Below, in pieces: positions 1 to 7,843 of a stretch of DNA of 64,000 nucleotides. Position 1 is the stretch's first letter. The number at the start of each line of letters is the position of its first letter. The notes below the pieces were generated by a model. It ran no database searches. It worked only from the letters and a program-made list of their open reading frames with translations, and had not been told where the DNA came from. A program made the translations under genes and the position numbers. The DNA is from Planctomycetota bacterium (GTDB taxonomy: Bacteria; Planctomycetota; UBA11346): assembly GCA_013816485.1 (NCBI GenBank), contig JACDEI010000011.1:51141-115140 (forward strand), given 5' to 3'.

Positions 1-156
1 CAGAAGGCGGAGAACGCCTGGCGCACGCTGCTCGCTACGGTGGAGAAGCAGCCCAAAGATAAACGCGCCGAGGCGATGAAGGCGAGCATTCCCGGCTTCA
101 TCAAGGCCTACGAGGACACCCATTTCGCTCGCATCGCGAGCGAGTCCGCACGCTAG
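1..156 (+). CDS. C-terminal fragment of an unidentified protein
   Basis: The first frame is open from the window edge to a TAG at 154-156 and gives the last 51 residues of a protein that begins outside the window. The fragment is hydrophilic and probably helical, rich in Ala, Lys and Glu, with a central FIKAYEDTHFARIA stretch. It has no signal peptide, membrane segment or recognisable motif, so no function is offered. It is convergent with the DUF1552 gene and the two share the hairpin that starts inside its stop codon. Confidence 0.55.
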   Translation, partial: QKAENAWRTLLATVEKQPKDKRAEAMKASIPGFIKAYEDTHFARIASESAR

Positions 157-185
157 CAGGCTGCTGTTTTTCAACAGCCTGCTAG
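153..185. terminator. Palindromic hairpin between convergent genes
   Basis: An 11-bp perfect inverted repeat (ctagcaggctg / cagcctgctag) encloses an 11-nt loop containing five T. It starts in the stop codon of the leftward fragment and ends seven bases before the stop of the minus-strand DUF1552 gene, so it can serve as a bidirectional transcription end. There is no long U tract outside the stem, so it may equally be a dispersed repetitive palindrome. Confidence 0.55.
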
Positions 186-191
186 ATCGGT

Positions 192-1523
192 TCAGGCGAT
201 GCCCGGCAGCGGGCGTTTGCCGTCGCCGAACGATTCCAACGGCGTGCCGGCGCGGCTCATGATCGCCAACAGCAGATCGCTGAAATTGCCCTCGGCCTGG
301 GGGATGAAACGACCGCCCTTCAATCCGCCCGCATGGCCGGCGACGATGGTTGGCAGGTTCTGGTGATCATGGCGGTCACCGTCGCCCATGCCCGAGCCGT
401 AGACGATCAGGCTGTGGTCGAGCAGTGAACCGGCACCGTCGCGCGTGCTCGTCAGGCGCTCGATGAAATAGGCGAGCTGCGTGACGTGGTAGGTATTGAT
501 CTGGCAGACCTTGGCGAGCTTATCGGGGTTCCACTGGTGGTGCGACATCTCGTGGTGGTTCTCTGGCACGCCAATCTCGGGATAACTGCGGCCGAAGGCT
601 TGCGAGAACATCAGCGTCGCCACGCGCGTGCTGTCGGTGCGCCAGGCGAGCACCAGTAGGTCCATCATCAGTTGGCAGTAATCATCGAACCGTGCCGGCA
701 CGCCCTTGGGCACGTCCAGGTCGAGTCCGTCGGCGGCGACGCGGCTGCGGTCCTGCGTTTCGATGCCTTGGATGCGTGACTCCACCGAACGCACGCTGTC
801 GAGGTACTCGTCGAGCTTGCGCCGGTCGTCGGCGCTGACGCGTTTGCTGAGGTCCTGTGCGTTGCCGCGCACCAGGTCGAGGATGCTGGCGTTGAGCGAC
901 TGTTCGCCATAGGCGTTGGTGCCGGTCAACGAGGTCGATGAAAACAGGCGGTCGAACACCGCGCGTGGATTCAGTTCGCGTGGGTTCGGCTGCGTCGGCG
1001 AACGCCACGAGATGTGCGCGTGGTAGGCGCACGAGAAACCCTGATCGCAGTTGCCCGCAGCACGACCGCTTTGCAGGCCGAGTTCGAGCGACGGCAGCTT
1101 GGTGCCGGCACCGACACGCCGGGCGTACACCTGATCGATCGACACCGCGTTGTAGACCGTCTCCGGACGTGAACCGAAACCGGTCAGCCACGTGGCGGTC
1201 TCGCGCGCATGGTGCCCGCGGTTGTCGCCCTCGGCGTTCTGATGGTGCAGGCCCTTGATCACCACGATGTCCTCACGCCACGGCGCGAGGGGGCCGAGGA
1301 TCGACGGCATCGTCGCATCAAGCGTGGTCTGTTCGGGCTTGGGCCAGAAACGATCGTTGTCGACCCCGTGTGGCACGTAGATGAATCCCAGGCGCGTCGG
1401 CGTGCTGCGCGCAGCGGCGGGCGCCTCGGCCCAACCCATGGTCTCCAGCAGCGGCAGCGACAACGCAGTGCCAAGGCCTTTGAGCGCGGTACGGCGGGAG
1501 ATGAGCCAGGATTTTGCCGTCAT
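192..1523 (-). CDS. DUF1552 family Tat-exported protein
   Basis: This 443-residue protein belongs to the DUF1552 family, found almost only in the PVC group and relatives and related to the sulfatase-like DUF1501 proteins. The N-terminus carries a twin-arginine signal (SRRTALKGLGTALSLPLLE, residues 9-27), so it should be exported folded. Family-typical pieces visible are GFIYVPHGVDNDRFWP (about 46-61), CDQGFSCAYHAHISWRSP (about 160) and a C-terminal GSGMGDGDRHDHQNLPT-type block. It lies 123 bp downstream of the PSD-type protein on the same strand, the usual pairing. The start ATG follows a weak purine stretch (gaaagaaa). A closely related pair is present at 56.1-59.9 kb in the same gene order. 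The biochemical role of the family is not established; polymer degradation in the periplasm is only an inference from genome context. Confidence 0.9.
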   Translation of the reverse strand: MTAKSWLISRRTALKGLGTALSLPLLETMGWAEAPAAARSTPTRLGFIYVPHGVDNDRFWPKPEQTTLDATMPSILGPLAPWREDIVVIKGLHHQNAEGDNRGHHARETATWLTGFGSRPETVYNAVSIDQVYARRVGAGTKLPSLELGLQSGRAAGNCDQGFSCAYHAHISWRSPTQPNPRELNPRAVFDRLFSSTSLTGTNAYGEQSLNASILDLVRGNAQDLSKRVSADDRRKLDEYLDSVRSVESRIQGIETQDRSRVAADGLDLDVPKGVPARFDDYCQLMMDLLVLAWRTDSTRVATLMFSQAFGRSYPEIGVPENHHEMSHHQWNPDKLAKVCQINTYHVTQLAYFIERLTSTRDGAGSLLDHSLIVYGSGMGDGDRHDHQNLPTIVAGHAGGLKGGRFIPQAEGNFSDLLLAIMSRAGTPLESFGDGKRPLPGIA

Positions 1524-1546
1524 GGTTTTTCTTTCGCGTTCAAGGC

Positions 1547-1650
1547 AATGCGGAATGCTGAATGCGGAATGATGAATCCAGAGCTGGCCATCTCCCGATC
1601 AGCATGATCGTTGGTTGTCGATTCATCATTCATCATGCATCACTCATCAT
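1547..1650. repeat. Word-array palindrome (gaatgNN words)
   Basis: The gap between the PSD-type and DUF1552 genes holds a left arm of 7-bp words (aatgcgg, aatgctg, aatgcgg, aatgatg; 1547-1576) and a right arm of cat/catt words (1621-1650). The central part, aatgatgaat against attcatcatt, is a perfect 10-bp inverted repeat and the rest pairs imperfectly. The right arm runs into the stop codon of the PSD-type gene. It belongs to the word-hairpin class seen throughout the window. Confidence 0.6.
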
Positions 1651-4004
1651 TTGATGTCCGTCGCCCGACGATGACGGAACGGCAAGCTGAGCGCGGTTTC
1701 CACCACGATGGTGTCGAAGCGTCCACCGTCGGCCTTGGAGCGTTCGACGATGTGGTCGATCACCGGGTCGTCGTAGTAGTGCAGCGCGCGGCCCAGGGCG
1801 TAGGTCAACATCCGCTCGGTCAGTACGGCAGCGAGTTCGTCGCTGTGCTCGGCGATGATGGCTTTGAGTTCCCCTGGACCGTTGAACTTCTTCTTGCCCG
1901 GCAGTTCGCCCGACGCGTCGACCTGATCCTTGCCGGCTTTCTCGCGCCAGCGGCCCTGCTGATCGAAGTTCTCCAGGCCGAAGCCGATGGGATCCATCAC
2001 CCGGTGGCAGCCGGCGCACTGTGGCCGTTCGCGGTGAATCTCCAGCACGCGGCGATCGCTCGCGTCGGGATGATTCTGCTTCACGAACTGGAGCTGCGGG
2101 ATGTCGGGCGGCGGCGGAGGCGGCGGTTTGCCCAGGACTTCTTCCAACACCCATAGGCCACGTCGCGTCGGACTGGTGCGTTCGGGATGGGAGTTGGCCA
2201 CCAACAACGCGCCCAACGTCAATACGCCACCGCGCCGGCGATCATCGAGCGGCACGAGGCGCATCTCGGCACCGGTCACCCCAGGGATCTCGTAGTGCTT
2301 GGCCAGCGCCTCGTTGAGGAAGGTGTAGCCGGGATCGATGAAGTCGCGCACCGGCCGGCCTTCGCGCAGGATGTGGCGGAACAGCGCGACACCCTCAGCA
2401 TACATGGCGTCGCGGAGGTCAGGCTCCAGGCTACGCCGCCGTTTTTTTTGTGTCGCCGCCGGTTGGTTGCCGTCGACGCGGCCACCTTCCAACTGCACGT
2501 TGCGCAGCTGCAGCCATTGGCCGGCGAAGTTCTCGATGAATCGTTGACTCTTGGCATCGGCGAGCAGGCGTCGCGCCTGACCGCGTAACACGTCGTCTTC
2601 CAGCAGTTTTCCATTCGCTGCCAGCGTCAGTAGTTCGGCGTCCGGTTGGGACGACCACAGGAAATACGACAAGCGGCTCGCCACCTCATGGCCGTCGAGA
2701 CGGGCGATGCCGTCAGCCGCGCCATCCGCATCGTCGCGTTGGCCGTGTTCGATGCGGTAGAGGAATTCAGCGCTGACCAACACCGCCTTGAGCATTTCTT
2801 TCACCGAGCGGGTGAAGCCGCGGTTCTGCGCGCTGGCGAGATCGAACACCCGCAGCAGCAAGCCGATCTGCGCGGCGTTGGCCGGACGGCGGTACGCGCG
2901 GTCGGCGAGGGTGCGCGCGATGCGTTCGGCAGCGACGCGTGGTGAGACTTCGGCCGACGGCATGCTGACCAGCACCCGCTTGGCGATGGCGTCTGGTTCC
3001 GGTGCGGGCCCCAGGACCTCGACGTTTTCCACCAGAGTGGTGCGCTTCGGCGCACGGCTGATCGCCGCGGCATCGGACGGCGTCGCGGCTGCGGGCGGGA
3101 TGCGCACACTGATGACCAGGCGGTGTTCGCCGGCGTCCAGGCGCGTGGTGCAGGTCACCACCTGCGGCGTGGTGGTCGGCGCGGTCACCGGCACGGAGGT
3201 CAGTGTTTTTCCATCAATGCTCACCGTGAGTTCAACCGGCGCCCCGGCGGCATCCGCTCCGGCACGCACGGCGATGACGTGGTCGCCTGGGCGCTCCACC
3301 GTCAGCGTCTTCGTCAACTCGCTGTGCTGGTGCAGCAGACGTTGGGCACCGTCGGGCTGGGCGGCATCCTGCTGTCCACCGATGACCGCGTCGAGCGCAC
3401 CGGCACCGGCGCGCAGCACCACGGTCTCCGGCTTGAGCACCTCGTCGAGGATGCGGTCGGCTGCGAGCAGATACTTCTCCATCAGCAGCGGTGACAGCGA
3501 GAGCGTCTGGGCGATGTTGTCAAAGCCGTCGCTGACGTCGTCCTTGGGAAAATCCTCGTCGGCATCGAACTCCACGCCGAAGAGATCGTGGATCGTCCAC
3601 TCGTACTCGCTGCGGTTGAGACGGCGCAGCGTGGTGTGGCCAGGATCCGGTTTGTCGAGCTGGCGCAGCGACGCGATCCAGCCGTTGATCACCTGGCGCT
3701 CAGCATCGCTCGGCTGCTTATCATGGTCCTCCGGCGGCATGTCCTTCTCGGTCACCCGCAGATCGATGGTCTTCCACGTCTTGCGCTGGCGCAGCACCTC
3801 CGACATCCCGCTGTAGCGCGCCAAGTTGACCTCGCCCTTCTCCTTCTCGTTGTTGTGGCAGGCGTAGCAGTACTTCGACAGCAAAGGTTTAACCTGGCTG
3901 GCGTACTGCGCGGCGATGGCGTCCTCCGGCGTCTGCGCGGCGAAGGCGGAGCCCAGTGTGGCGATCAGCAGCAGGGAGGCGGATAACGAGGTGGTGCGCA
4001 ACAT
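1647..4004 (-). CDS. PSD-type secreted c-type cytochrome-like protein (DUF1587/DUF1592/DUF1588/DUF1585)
   Basis: A protein of about 785 residues starting at MLRTTSLSASLLLIATLGSA, a classical signal peptide; a GTG 21 bp upstream would only lengthen the signal region. The mature N-terminus carries a CxxCH haem-type site (KYCYACHNN, about residue 45). The regions expected for the DUF1587, DUF1595, DUF1592, DUF1588 and DUF1585 series follow, including RRLNRSEYEWTIHDLFGV, SRLSYFLWSSQPD and ERTSPTRRGLWVLEEVLG. Near the C-terminus is a second CxxCH (CAGCHRVMDPIGFGLENFD) and a final ERMLTYALGRAL block. Two cytochrome-like sites around a large globular middle suggest a periplasmic redox protein. It is transcribed with the DUF1552 gene that follows it. 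The substrate is unknown. Confidence 0.9.
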   Translation of the reverse strand: MLRTTSLSASLLLIATLGSAFAAQTPEDAIAAQYASQVKPLLSKYCYACHNNEKEKGEVNLARYSGMSEVLRQRKTWKTIDLRVTEKDMPPEDHDKQPSDAERQVINGWIASLRQLDKPDPGHTTLRRLNRSEYEWTIHDLFGVEFDADEDFPKDDVSDGFDNIAQTLSLSPLLMEKYLLAADRILDEVLKPETVVLRAGAGALDAVIGGQQDAAQPDGAQRLLHQHSELTKTLTVERPGDHVIAVRAGADAAGAPVELTVSIDGKTLTSVPVTAPTTTPQVVTCTTRLDAGEHRLVISVRIPPAAATPSDAAAISRAPKRTTLVENVEVLGPAPEPDAIAKRVLVSMPSAEVSPRVAAERIARTLADRAYRRPANAAQIGLLLRVFDLASAQNRGFTRSVKEMLKAVLVSAEFLYRIEHGQRDDADGAADGIARLDGHEVASRLSYFLWSSQPDAELLTLAANGKLLEDDVLRGQARRLLADAKSQRFIENFAGQWLQLRNVQLEGGRVDGNQPAATQKKRRRSLEPDLRDAMYAEGVALFRHILREGRPVRDFIDPGYTFLNEALAKHYEIPGVTGAEMRLVPLDDRRRGGVLTLGALLVANSHPERTSPTRRGLWVLEEVLGKPPPPPPPDIPQLQFVKQNHPDASDRRVLEIHRERPQCAGCHRVMDPIGFGLENFDQQGRWREKAGKDQVDASGELPGKKKFNGPGELKAIIAEHSDELAAVLTERMLTYALGRALHYYDDPVIDHIVERSKADGGRFDTIVVETALSLPFRHRRATDIK

Positions 4005-4158
4005 GGGCAGGCTGTACCCGTCCACATCCGCCGCGTTGAGTGTAACCCTGCATCAATCCGAAGGATGCGTCGAGTGCGCTGATGTTTTTTTTGGTAATTC
4101 GCCGCGGGAATGCGCTTCCATTCGGAGTGTCATCAGTGCGGCCCTGCGGGCCGTTTGT

Positions 4159-4659
4159 TCAGGTAGCGGCGACCGGCTCCGGCATCAGTGCTGCGGTGTG
4201 CGCGCAGCGCGAGCGTTTCCACACCAGCAACCGGTCGACCGAGAGAAAGCCACCACCGCGCACCAACAAGAACAGCAGCAAGGCGATGTAGAGGTACTCG
4301 ATGAAGCCGAGCAGGGCGCTGACACCAGTCAGCTCCTCGCGTTTCGCCGTGATGATCGCCACGGTCATGATCACCATCAGCGGGATGGCCGACATGCGGG
4401 TGAACAGCCCGATCATCAGCAACGCGCCGAACAGCAGTTCCGATCCGGCAGCAAACGGCGCCTGGAGTTCCGGTGCCGGAATGCCCAGGCTGCGGAAGTA
4501 TTCCGTGACGTCAGGTAGATTGCCGAGTTTGCCGTAGCCGGATTCGACCATCACCCAGCCAACGCTCAGGCGTGCGACCAGCAGCGGGAGGAAGTCGGCC
4601 TTCAGCAGCAATTCGGTGCCGCGGTCATAGAGGGCGATGGCGCGATGGATGATGGACAT
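4159..4659 (-). CDS. DoxX family membrane protein, last gene of the bufferin operon
   Basis: A 166-residue integral membrane protein with about four hydrophobic helices (roughly 22-42, 72-90, 95-112 and 118-142) and the DoxX-family pattern, including the early LVARLSVGWVMVESGYGKL segment and the FGALLMIGLFTR segment. Start ATG at 4659 has an acggag ribosome site. It is the last gene after the sigma, anti-sigma, Cys-rich peptide, DUF692 and DUF2063 genes, 60 bp after DUF2063. DoxX proteins close the homologous operons in Caulobacter and many proteobacteria, and a membrane role in redox or export linked to the peptide is the usual suggestion. A small hairpin (cggccctgcgggccg, 4139-4153) lies just beyond its stop. 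The tail after the last helix is basic and low in conservation. Confidence 0.85.
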   Translation of the reverse strand: MSIIHRAIALYDRGTELLLKADFLPLLVARLSVGWVMVESGYGKLGNLPDVTEYFRSLGIPAPELQAPFAAGSELLFGALLMIGLFTRMSAIPLMVIMTVAIITAKREELTGVSALLGFIEYLYIALLLFLLVRGGGFLSVDRLLVWKRSRCAHTAALMPEPVAAT

Positions 4660-4719
4660 GACGGCTCCGTTACCGGCATGTCATGCCGGCGGCAGGTGGC
4701 TGGATGAATGAATGGTGGA

Positions 4720-5478
4720 TCAGGCCAGGGCGGTGAAAAAACCCTGGGCGACCCAGCGGGTGAAGGCATCGCGGATGAGCGGAAGACGGGCAGCGGAAAT
4801 CTTGGCCAGCGCTGAACCGAGCGTGGCCCCGCCGACGAGGGCGAGCAACACGCGGGTCTCCAAGGAATCGAGTTCGATACGTCGCAGGCCTTCGGCTTGG
4901 CGGATGATCGCAATGCCACCGGCGCGGCGCGTCAACGTTGGTCGCGGCTGGTCACGGCGCACGGCCTCATAAGTGGCGCTGACGCCGTAGCGGCACGGCA
5001 GCACACGGAGCGAAGGCGAGGGACGCAGGCGAACGCTGCCCCAGGCATGTGGCGCAACACCCGCCAGATCAGCGCCACTGAGCGTCGGCGCGAGTGGGGC
5101 ATGCAAGGCTTCGACCAACGCCCACTCCAGCCGAGCGAGTTCCGTCAGCGGCACGCGCCGCGCGATACGACTACGGCTCAGCCACGGGGCAAAGAGTCGG
5201 CCATAGGCATTGAGCGTCGCATCCTGCGGCGGATGCACGCGGATGAAGGCGTCAACCAGACGATCGAAGGCGTCCTCGCCCAGCACACGGGCGACGGCGG
5301 TGAAATCATCGGCCAATGCTTCGCGCAGACGTGCGCGGTAGGCGTGGCGATAGACCGCGACACCGATCTCGGGCGGCACCGCGGTGCCGCCAAGCTGCCG
5401 TCCGGGTTTAGCTGTCGCACGTTCCGCGGTGATCGCGCGGTACAGCCAGCGTTGGCGCGCAGCGAGGGCTGTGCTCAT
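4720..5478 (-). CDS. DUF2063 family partner protein of the MNIO enzyme (BufC/HvfC-like)
   Basis: A protein of about 252 residues. The start is taken as MSTALAARQRW at 5478 because its ATG overlaps the TGA of the DUF692 gene (ATGA), which implies translational coupling; the longer open frame upstream only shadows DUF692. The N-terminal half has the DUF2063 pattern: YRHAYRARLREALADDFTAVARVLGEDAF, followed by IRVHPPQDATLNAYGRLFAPWL and an acidic ELARLEWALVEAL helix. In studied systems this family forms a complex with the DUF692 oxygenase and binds the precursor peptide (MbnC, HvfC and TglI-like partners). The C-terminal half is a winged-helix-like module (LETRVLLALVGG...FTRWVAQGFF). Order and overlap match known bufferin operons closely. 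Confidence 0.88.
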   Translation of the reverse strand: MSTALAARQRWLYRAITAERATAKPGRQLGGTAVPPEIGVAVYRHAYRARLREALADDFTAVARVLGEDAFDRLVDAFIRVHPPQDATLNAYGRLFAPWLSRSRIARRVPLTELARLEWALVEALHAPLAPTLSGADLAGVAPHAWGSVRLRPSPSLRVLPCRYGVSATYEAVRRDQPRPTLTRRAGGIAIIRQAEGLRRIELDSLETRVLLALVGGATLGSALAKISAARLPLIRDAFTRWVAQGFFTALA

Positions 5479-6353
5479 GCGGCACCGCCAGCACGGACAC
5501 GTTGCCGGTTGGAATGGATGTGCGGCAGGATGTCGCGTGCGCGCAGCGCTTCGCGTTCGACCTCGGCGAAGGCCGGGATCTTGGCGTCCCATTCAAGCAG
5601 TACCGACGCGCCGCGTGCTCGCGGCCATGCTTTGGCCAGGATGTCCCACACCGGATCGATCACCGGGCCGTCGTGCGTGTCGACGATGTGCGTACCTTCG
5701 TCGCTGTGGCCGGCGACGTGGAACTGCACCACGCGTTCCCACGGCACCGCGGCGAGGTAGTCATCGGGGGCGAAGCCGTGGTTGCGTGCTGAGACGAAGA
5801 TGTTGTTCACGTCCAGCAGCAGGCCACAGCCGGTGCGGTCGCACATCGCGGCGATGAACTCCCACTCCGTCATGGTCGACGCCGCGAAGCCGACGTAGGT
5901 GGAGGGGTTCTCGATGATGAGGGGAGCTTCCAGCACGTCCTGTACCCGGCGGATGCGCTCGCACACGTGGCGCAGCGCATCGGTGGTATAGGGCATGGGC
6001 AGCAAATCGTGGGTGTTGCGTCCGGCGATGCCGGTCCAGCAGAGGTGGTCGCTGACCCAGCGTGCGTGCACGCGGTCACGGAGTTTTTTCAGGTTCTTGA
6101 CGTAGGTGCGATCCAGTGGCGCGGTCGAACCGATCGACAGCGACACACCGTGCATGACGATTGGATGCCGCTCGGCGATACGGTCGAGGAATTCCAGCGG
6201 CCGACCGGACGATTCCATGTAGTTGTCGGAGATGATCTCAAAGAAACCAACCCGCGGCGCACCGTCGAGGATCTCGCGGTAGTGCTGCGTCCGCAGACCG
6301 ACACCGATGCCGAGATCGGGCAGGCCAAGCCGTGGTTTGCTGGTGGTTTTCAT
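5475..6353 (-). CDS. DUF692 multinuclear non-haem iron oxidative enzyme (MNIO, BufB/MbnB-like)
   Basis: A protein of about 292 residues from MKTTSKPRLGLP; an ATG 45 bp upstream lacks a ribosome site and would add only low-complexity residues. It is a TIM-barrel MNIO enzyme. The metal-site segments of the family are all present: GVGLRTQHYREIL (17-29), HGVSLSIG (68-75), SDHLCW (101-106), IIENPSTY (146-153), DVNNIFVSARNHG (181-193), FHVAGHSD (211-218), DTHDGPVID (225-233) and LLEWDAKIP (252-260). Characterised relatives modify cysteines of ribosomal peptides, for example MbnB in methanobactin making oxazolone/thioamide pairs and bufferin enzymes making thiooxazole-type groups. The substrate here is almost certainly the 12-Cys peptide encoded just upstream. 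Its stop overlaps the start of DUF2063. Confidence 0.93.
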   Translation of the reverse strand: MKTTSKPRLGLPDLGIGVGLRTQHYREILDGAPRVGFFEIISDNYMESSGRPLEFLDRIAERHPIVMHGVSLSIGSTAPLDRTYVKNLKKLRDRVHARWVSDHLCWTGIAGRNTHDLLPMPYTTDALRHVCERIRRVQDVLEAPLIIENPSTYVGFAASTMTEWEFIAAMCDRTGCGLLLDVNNIFVSARNHGFAPDDYLAAVPWERVVQFHVAGHSDEGTHIVDTHDGPVIDPVWDILAKAWPRARGASVLLEWDAKIPAFAEVEREALRARDILPHIHSNRQRVRAGGAA

Positions 6354-6428
6354 GACGCTTTCGGTGGCAGGACAATTACCGCCGCCGTGCTGATGCACGA
6401 CGGCGGCAATCGTGGGCAGTCGCTCGAC

Positions 6429-6791
6429 TTACTTGCCGACCTTGCAGCCGCCCTTGCCCTTGCAGTCGTTCTTGCCCTTGCAGCCGTTGGCGCCCGACTT
6501 GCAGCCGCCGAGGCCCTTGCACTCGTTGTGGCCCTTGCACTCGTTCTTGGACGTGGCGCAACCGCCCTTGCCCTTGCACTCGTTCATGCCCTTGCAGGCG
6601 TTCTTGTCGGTTTTGCAACCGCCCTTGCCCTTGCAGGCGTTCATACCCTTGCAGGCGTTCTTGTCGCCAGCGTAGTCCTGGGTCAGGCCGTACTTACCTG
6701 GATCCTTGGCGTGGAGCTCGGTGAGCGAAGCACCGGCGAAGAGGCCGCTGACGGCAGCGGCGATGGCGAGATGTTTGATCGATGGACGCAT
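6429..6791 (-). CDS. 12-cysteine bufferin-type precursor peptide
   Basis: A 120-residue protein with start ATG at 6791 behind a strong gggggaa ribosome site; an upstream open stretch of 25 codons lacks such a site. Residues 1-28 form a signal peptide (IKHLAIAAAVSGLFAGASL) ending near LHA. The mature part contains 12 cysteines at 47, 53, 59, 66, 72, 78, 85, 91, 97, 104, 110 and 116. They form four near-identical 19-residue repeats of the pattern NxCKGxNxCKGxGGC, and every Cys but one is followed by Lys or in most cases Lys-Gly. The CX5CX5CX6 periodicity and the DUF692/DUF2063/DoxX genes downstream identify it as a RiPP precursor of the bufferin (6/12-Cys) kind, expected to be oxidatively modified and exported to bind copper or a similar metal. 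Binding specificity cannot be read from the sequence. Confidence 0.9.
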   Translation of the reverse strand: MRPSIKHLAIAAAVSGLFAGASLTELHAKDPGKYGLTQDYAGDKNACKGMNACKGKGGCKTDKNACKGMNECKGKGGCATSKNECKGHNECKGLGGCKSGANGCKGKNDCKGKGGCKVGK

Positions 6792-6881
6792 AGATTCCCC
6801 CGTGATGGGTGGTGGTTTATGGATGACACCCGGTGGGTGTCGCCGATTGGTCGCCGTGGGCGCCACAACCTTACAGCACCT

Positions 6882-7205
6882 CTACGGAGTGACCGGCGTA
6901 CCACCAGGCGTGTGATCGTTGCCAGTCGAAAGGGTGCCGCCAGTTGGTGTGGCGTTGGCTTGCCGCAGGCGGTCGACCAAACGTTGGCGGGTGTCGCTAT
7001 CAAGCTCGACCACCACCTGATTCGGCTCACGTACATGACGACGCACCAGTCGGTTGAGCCCAATGACCTGGCTCCGGTAACGACGGCAGGCGGAACAAAC
7101 CAGCAGGTGGAAATTGAGTGCAAATCGGCGGTAGAGCGGCAGATCGTGCTCCATCGCCTCGGCAACCGCCTTCGCGGCTTCTTTGCAAGAAGTGAACCGC
7201 TTCAT
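6882..7205 (-). CDS. Zinc-finger (zf-HC2-like) anti-sigma factor
   Basis: About 107 residues from MKRFTSCKEAAK. The start ATG at 7205 overlaps the TGA of the sigma gene (ATGA); a TTG 12 bp upstream is less likely. The Cys11, His and CSAC cluster (HLLVCSACRRYRSQV) is the HxxxCxxC signature of zinc-binding anti-sigma factors. The protein has no membrane segment, so it is a cytoplasmic sensor. Its C-terminus is a polar, Thr/Gly-rich tail. Cotranscription with the ECF sigma gene and placement before the bufferin genes suggests that metal or redox stress releases the sigma factor. Only pairing and motif support this. Confidence 0.82.
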   Translation of the reverse strand: MKRFTSCKEAAKAVAEAMEHDLPLYRRFALNFHLLVCSACRRYRSQVIGLNRLVRRHVREPNQVVVELDSDTRQRLVDRLRQANATPTGGTLSTGNDHTPGGTPVTP

Positions 7206-7795
7206 GATGTGAACCAACGCTCCTCAAGGCAGGCCCGCAAACGGCAACGCGCACGGTGCAGCATGACCCACAAGTTCGTCGCGGTGATTTCTAGATCCTG
7301 ACAGACACGTTCGGCCTCAACGTCTTCCATCATTCGCAGCACGAAGGCGGCGGCCTGACGCGACGGCAGTGCGCCTAAACAGGAATGGAAGATCTCCCAG
7401 AACTCACGATTGGCCATCAGCGTCTCGTCATCGACCAGCCAGCGTCCGGGAGCTTTGGCCCAGCCATCTGAACCCATGTGCGGGGCGAATTGTGCGTCCT
7501 CCACCACATCGACTGCATCACCGCCGGGCTGGGCACGTTCGCGCGCCAAGCGCCGGAAATGATCGCAGATCTTGTTGCGCAAGATGCTGATCAGCCAGGT
7601 GCGTTCCTGCGCATCACCGCGGAAATTGTCTGCCTTCAGCGCGGCGAGGAACGTTTCCTGTACCAGATCTTCCGCCGTCAGCTGGTCACGCACCCGCGGC
7701 ATGGCATAGGCCAGCAACGCGGCGCCATGGGCATCCACCCAGGTCGCGGGATCGCTGCGCACATCTGGCTTGCCGTCCATGCCCGGATGGTTCAT
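7202..7795 (-). CDS. ECF-type RNA polymerase sigma factor of the bufferin operon
   Basis: A 197-residue sigma-70 family protein with region 2 near the N-terminus (YAMPRVRDQLTAEDLVQETFLAALK, roughly 30-55) and the promoter-melting segment RTWLISILRNKICDHFRR. Region 4 at the C-terminus (ALPSRQAAAFVLRMMEDVEAERVC, then WVMLHRARCRLRACLEERW) is a helix-turn-helix for the -35 element. The gene heads the six-gene minus-strand operon running to the DoxX gene. The nearest characterised arrangement is Caulobacter SigF with its DUF2282-DUF692-DUF2063-DoxX operon, where the sigma factor answers metal stress. Autoregulation is likely. No -35/-10 motif could be assigned with confidence upstream of 7795. Confidence 0.9.
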   Translation of the reverse strand: MNHPGMDGKPDVRSDPATWVDAHGAALLAYAMPRVRDQLTAEDLVQETFLAALKADNFRGDAQERTWLISILRNKICDHFRRLARERAQPGGDAVDVVEDAQFAPHMGSDGWAKAPGRWLVDDETLMANREFWEIFHSCLGALPSRQAAAFVLRMMEDVEAERVCQDLEITATNLWVMLHRARCRLRACLEERWFTS

Positions 7796-7843
7796 CCGCC
7801 TGTGGGCGCGGCAAGCACCGGTCCGTGCAGCAGGCGCCCCTGC

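Noticed and set aside
5967..7301. 444-residue plus-strand frame opposite the bufferin operon
   Set aside because: It is antisense to five genes with clear motifs and overlaps; its protein is an alternating Ala/Leu-rich artefact of the repeated Cys-peptide DNA, with no ribosome site.
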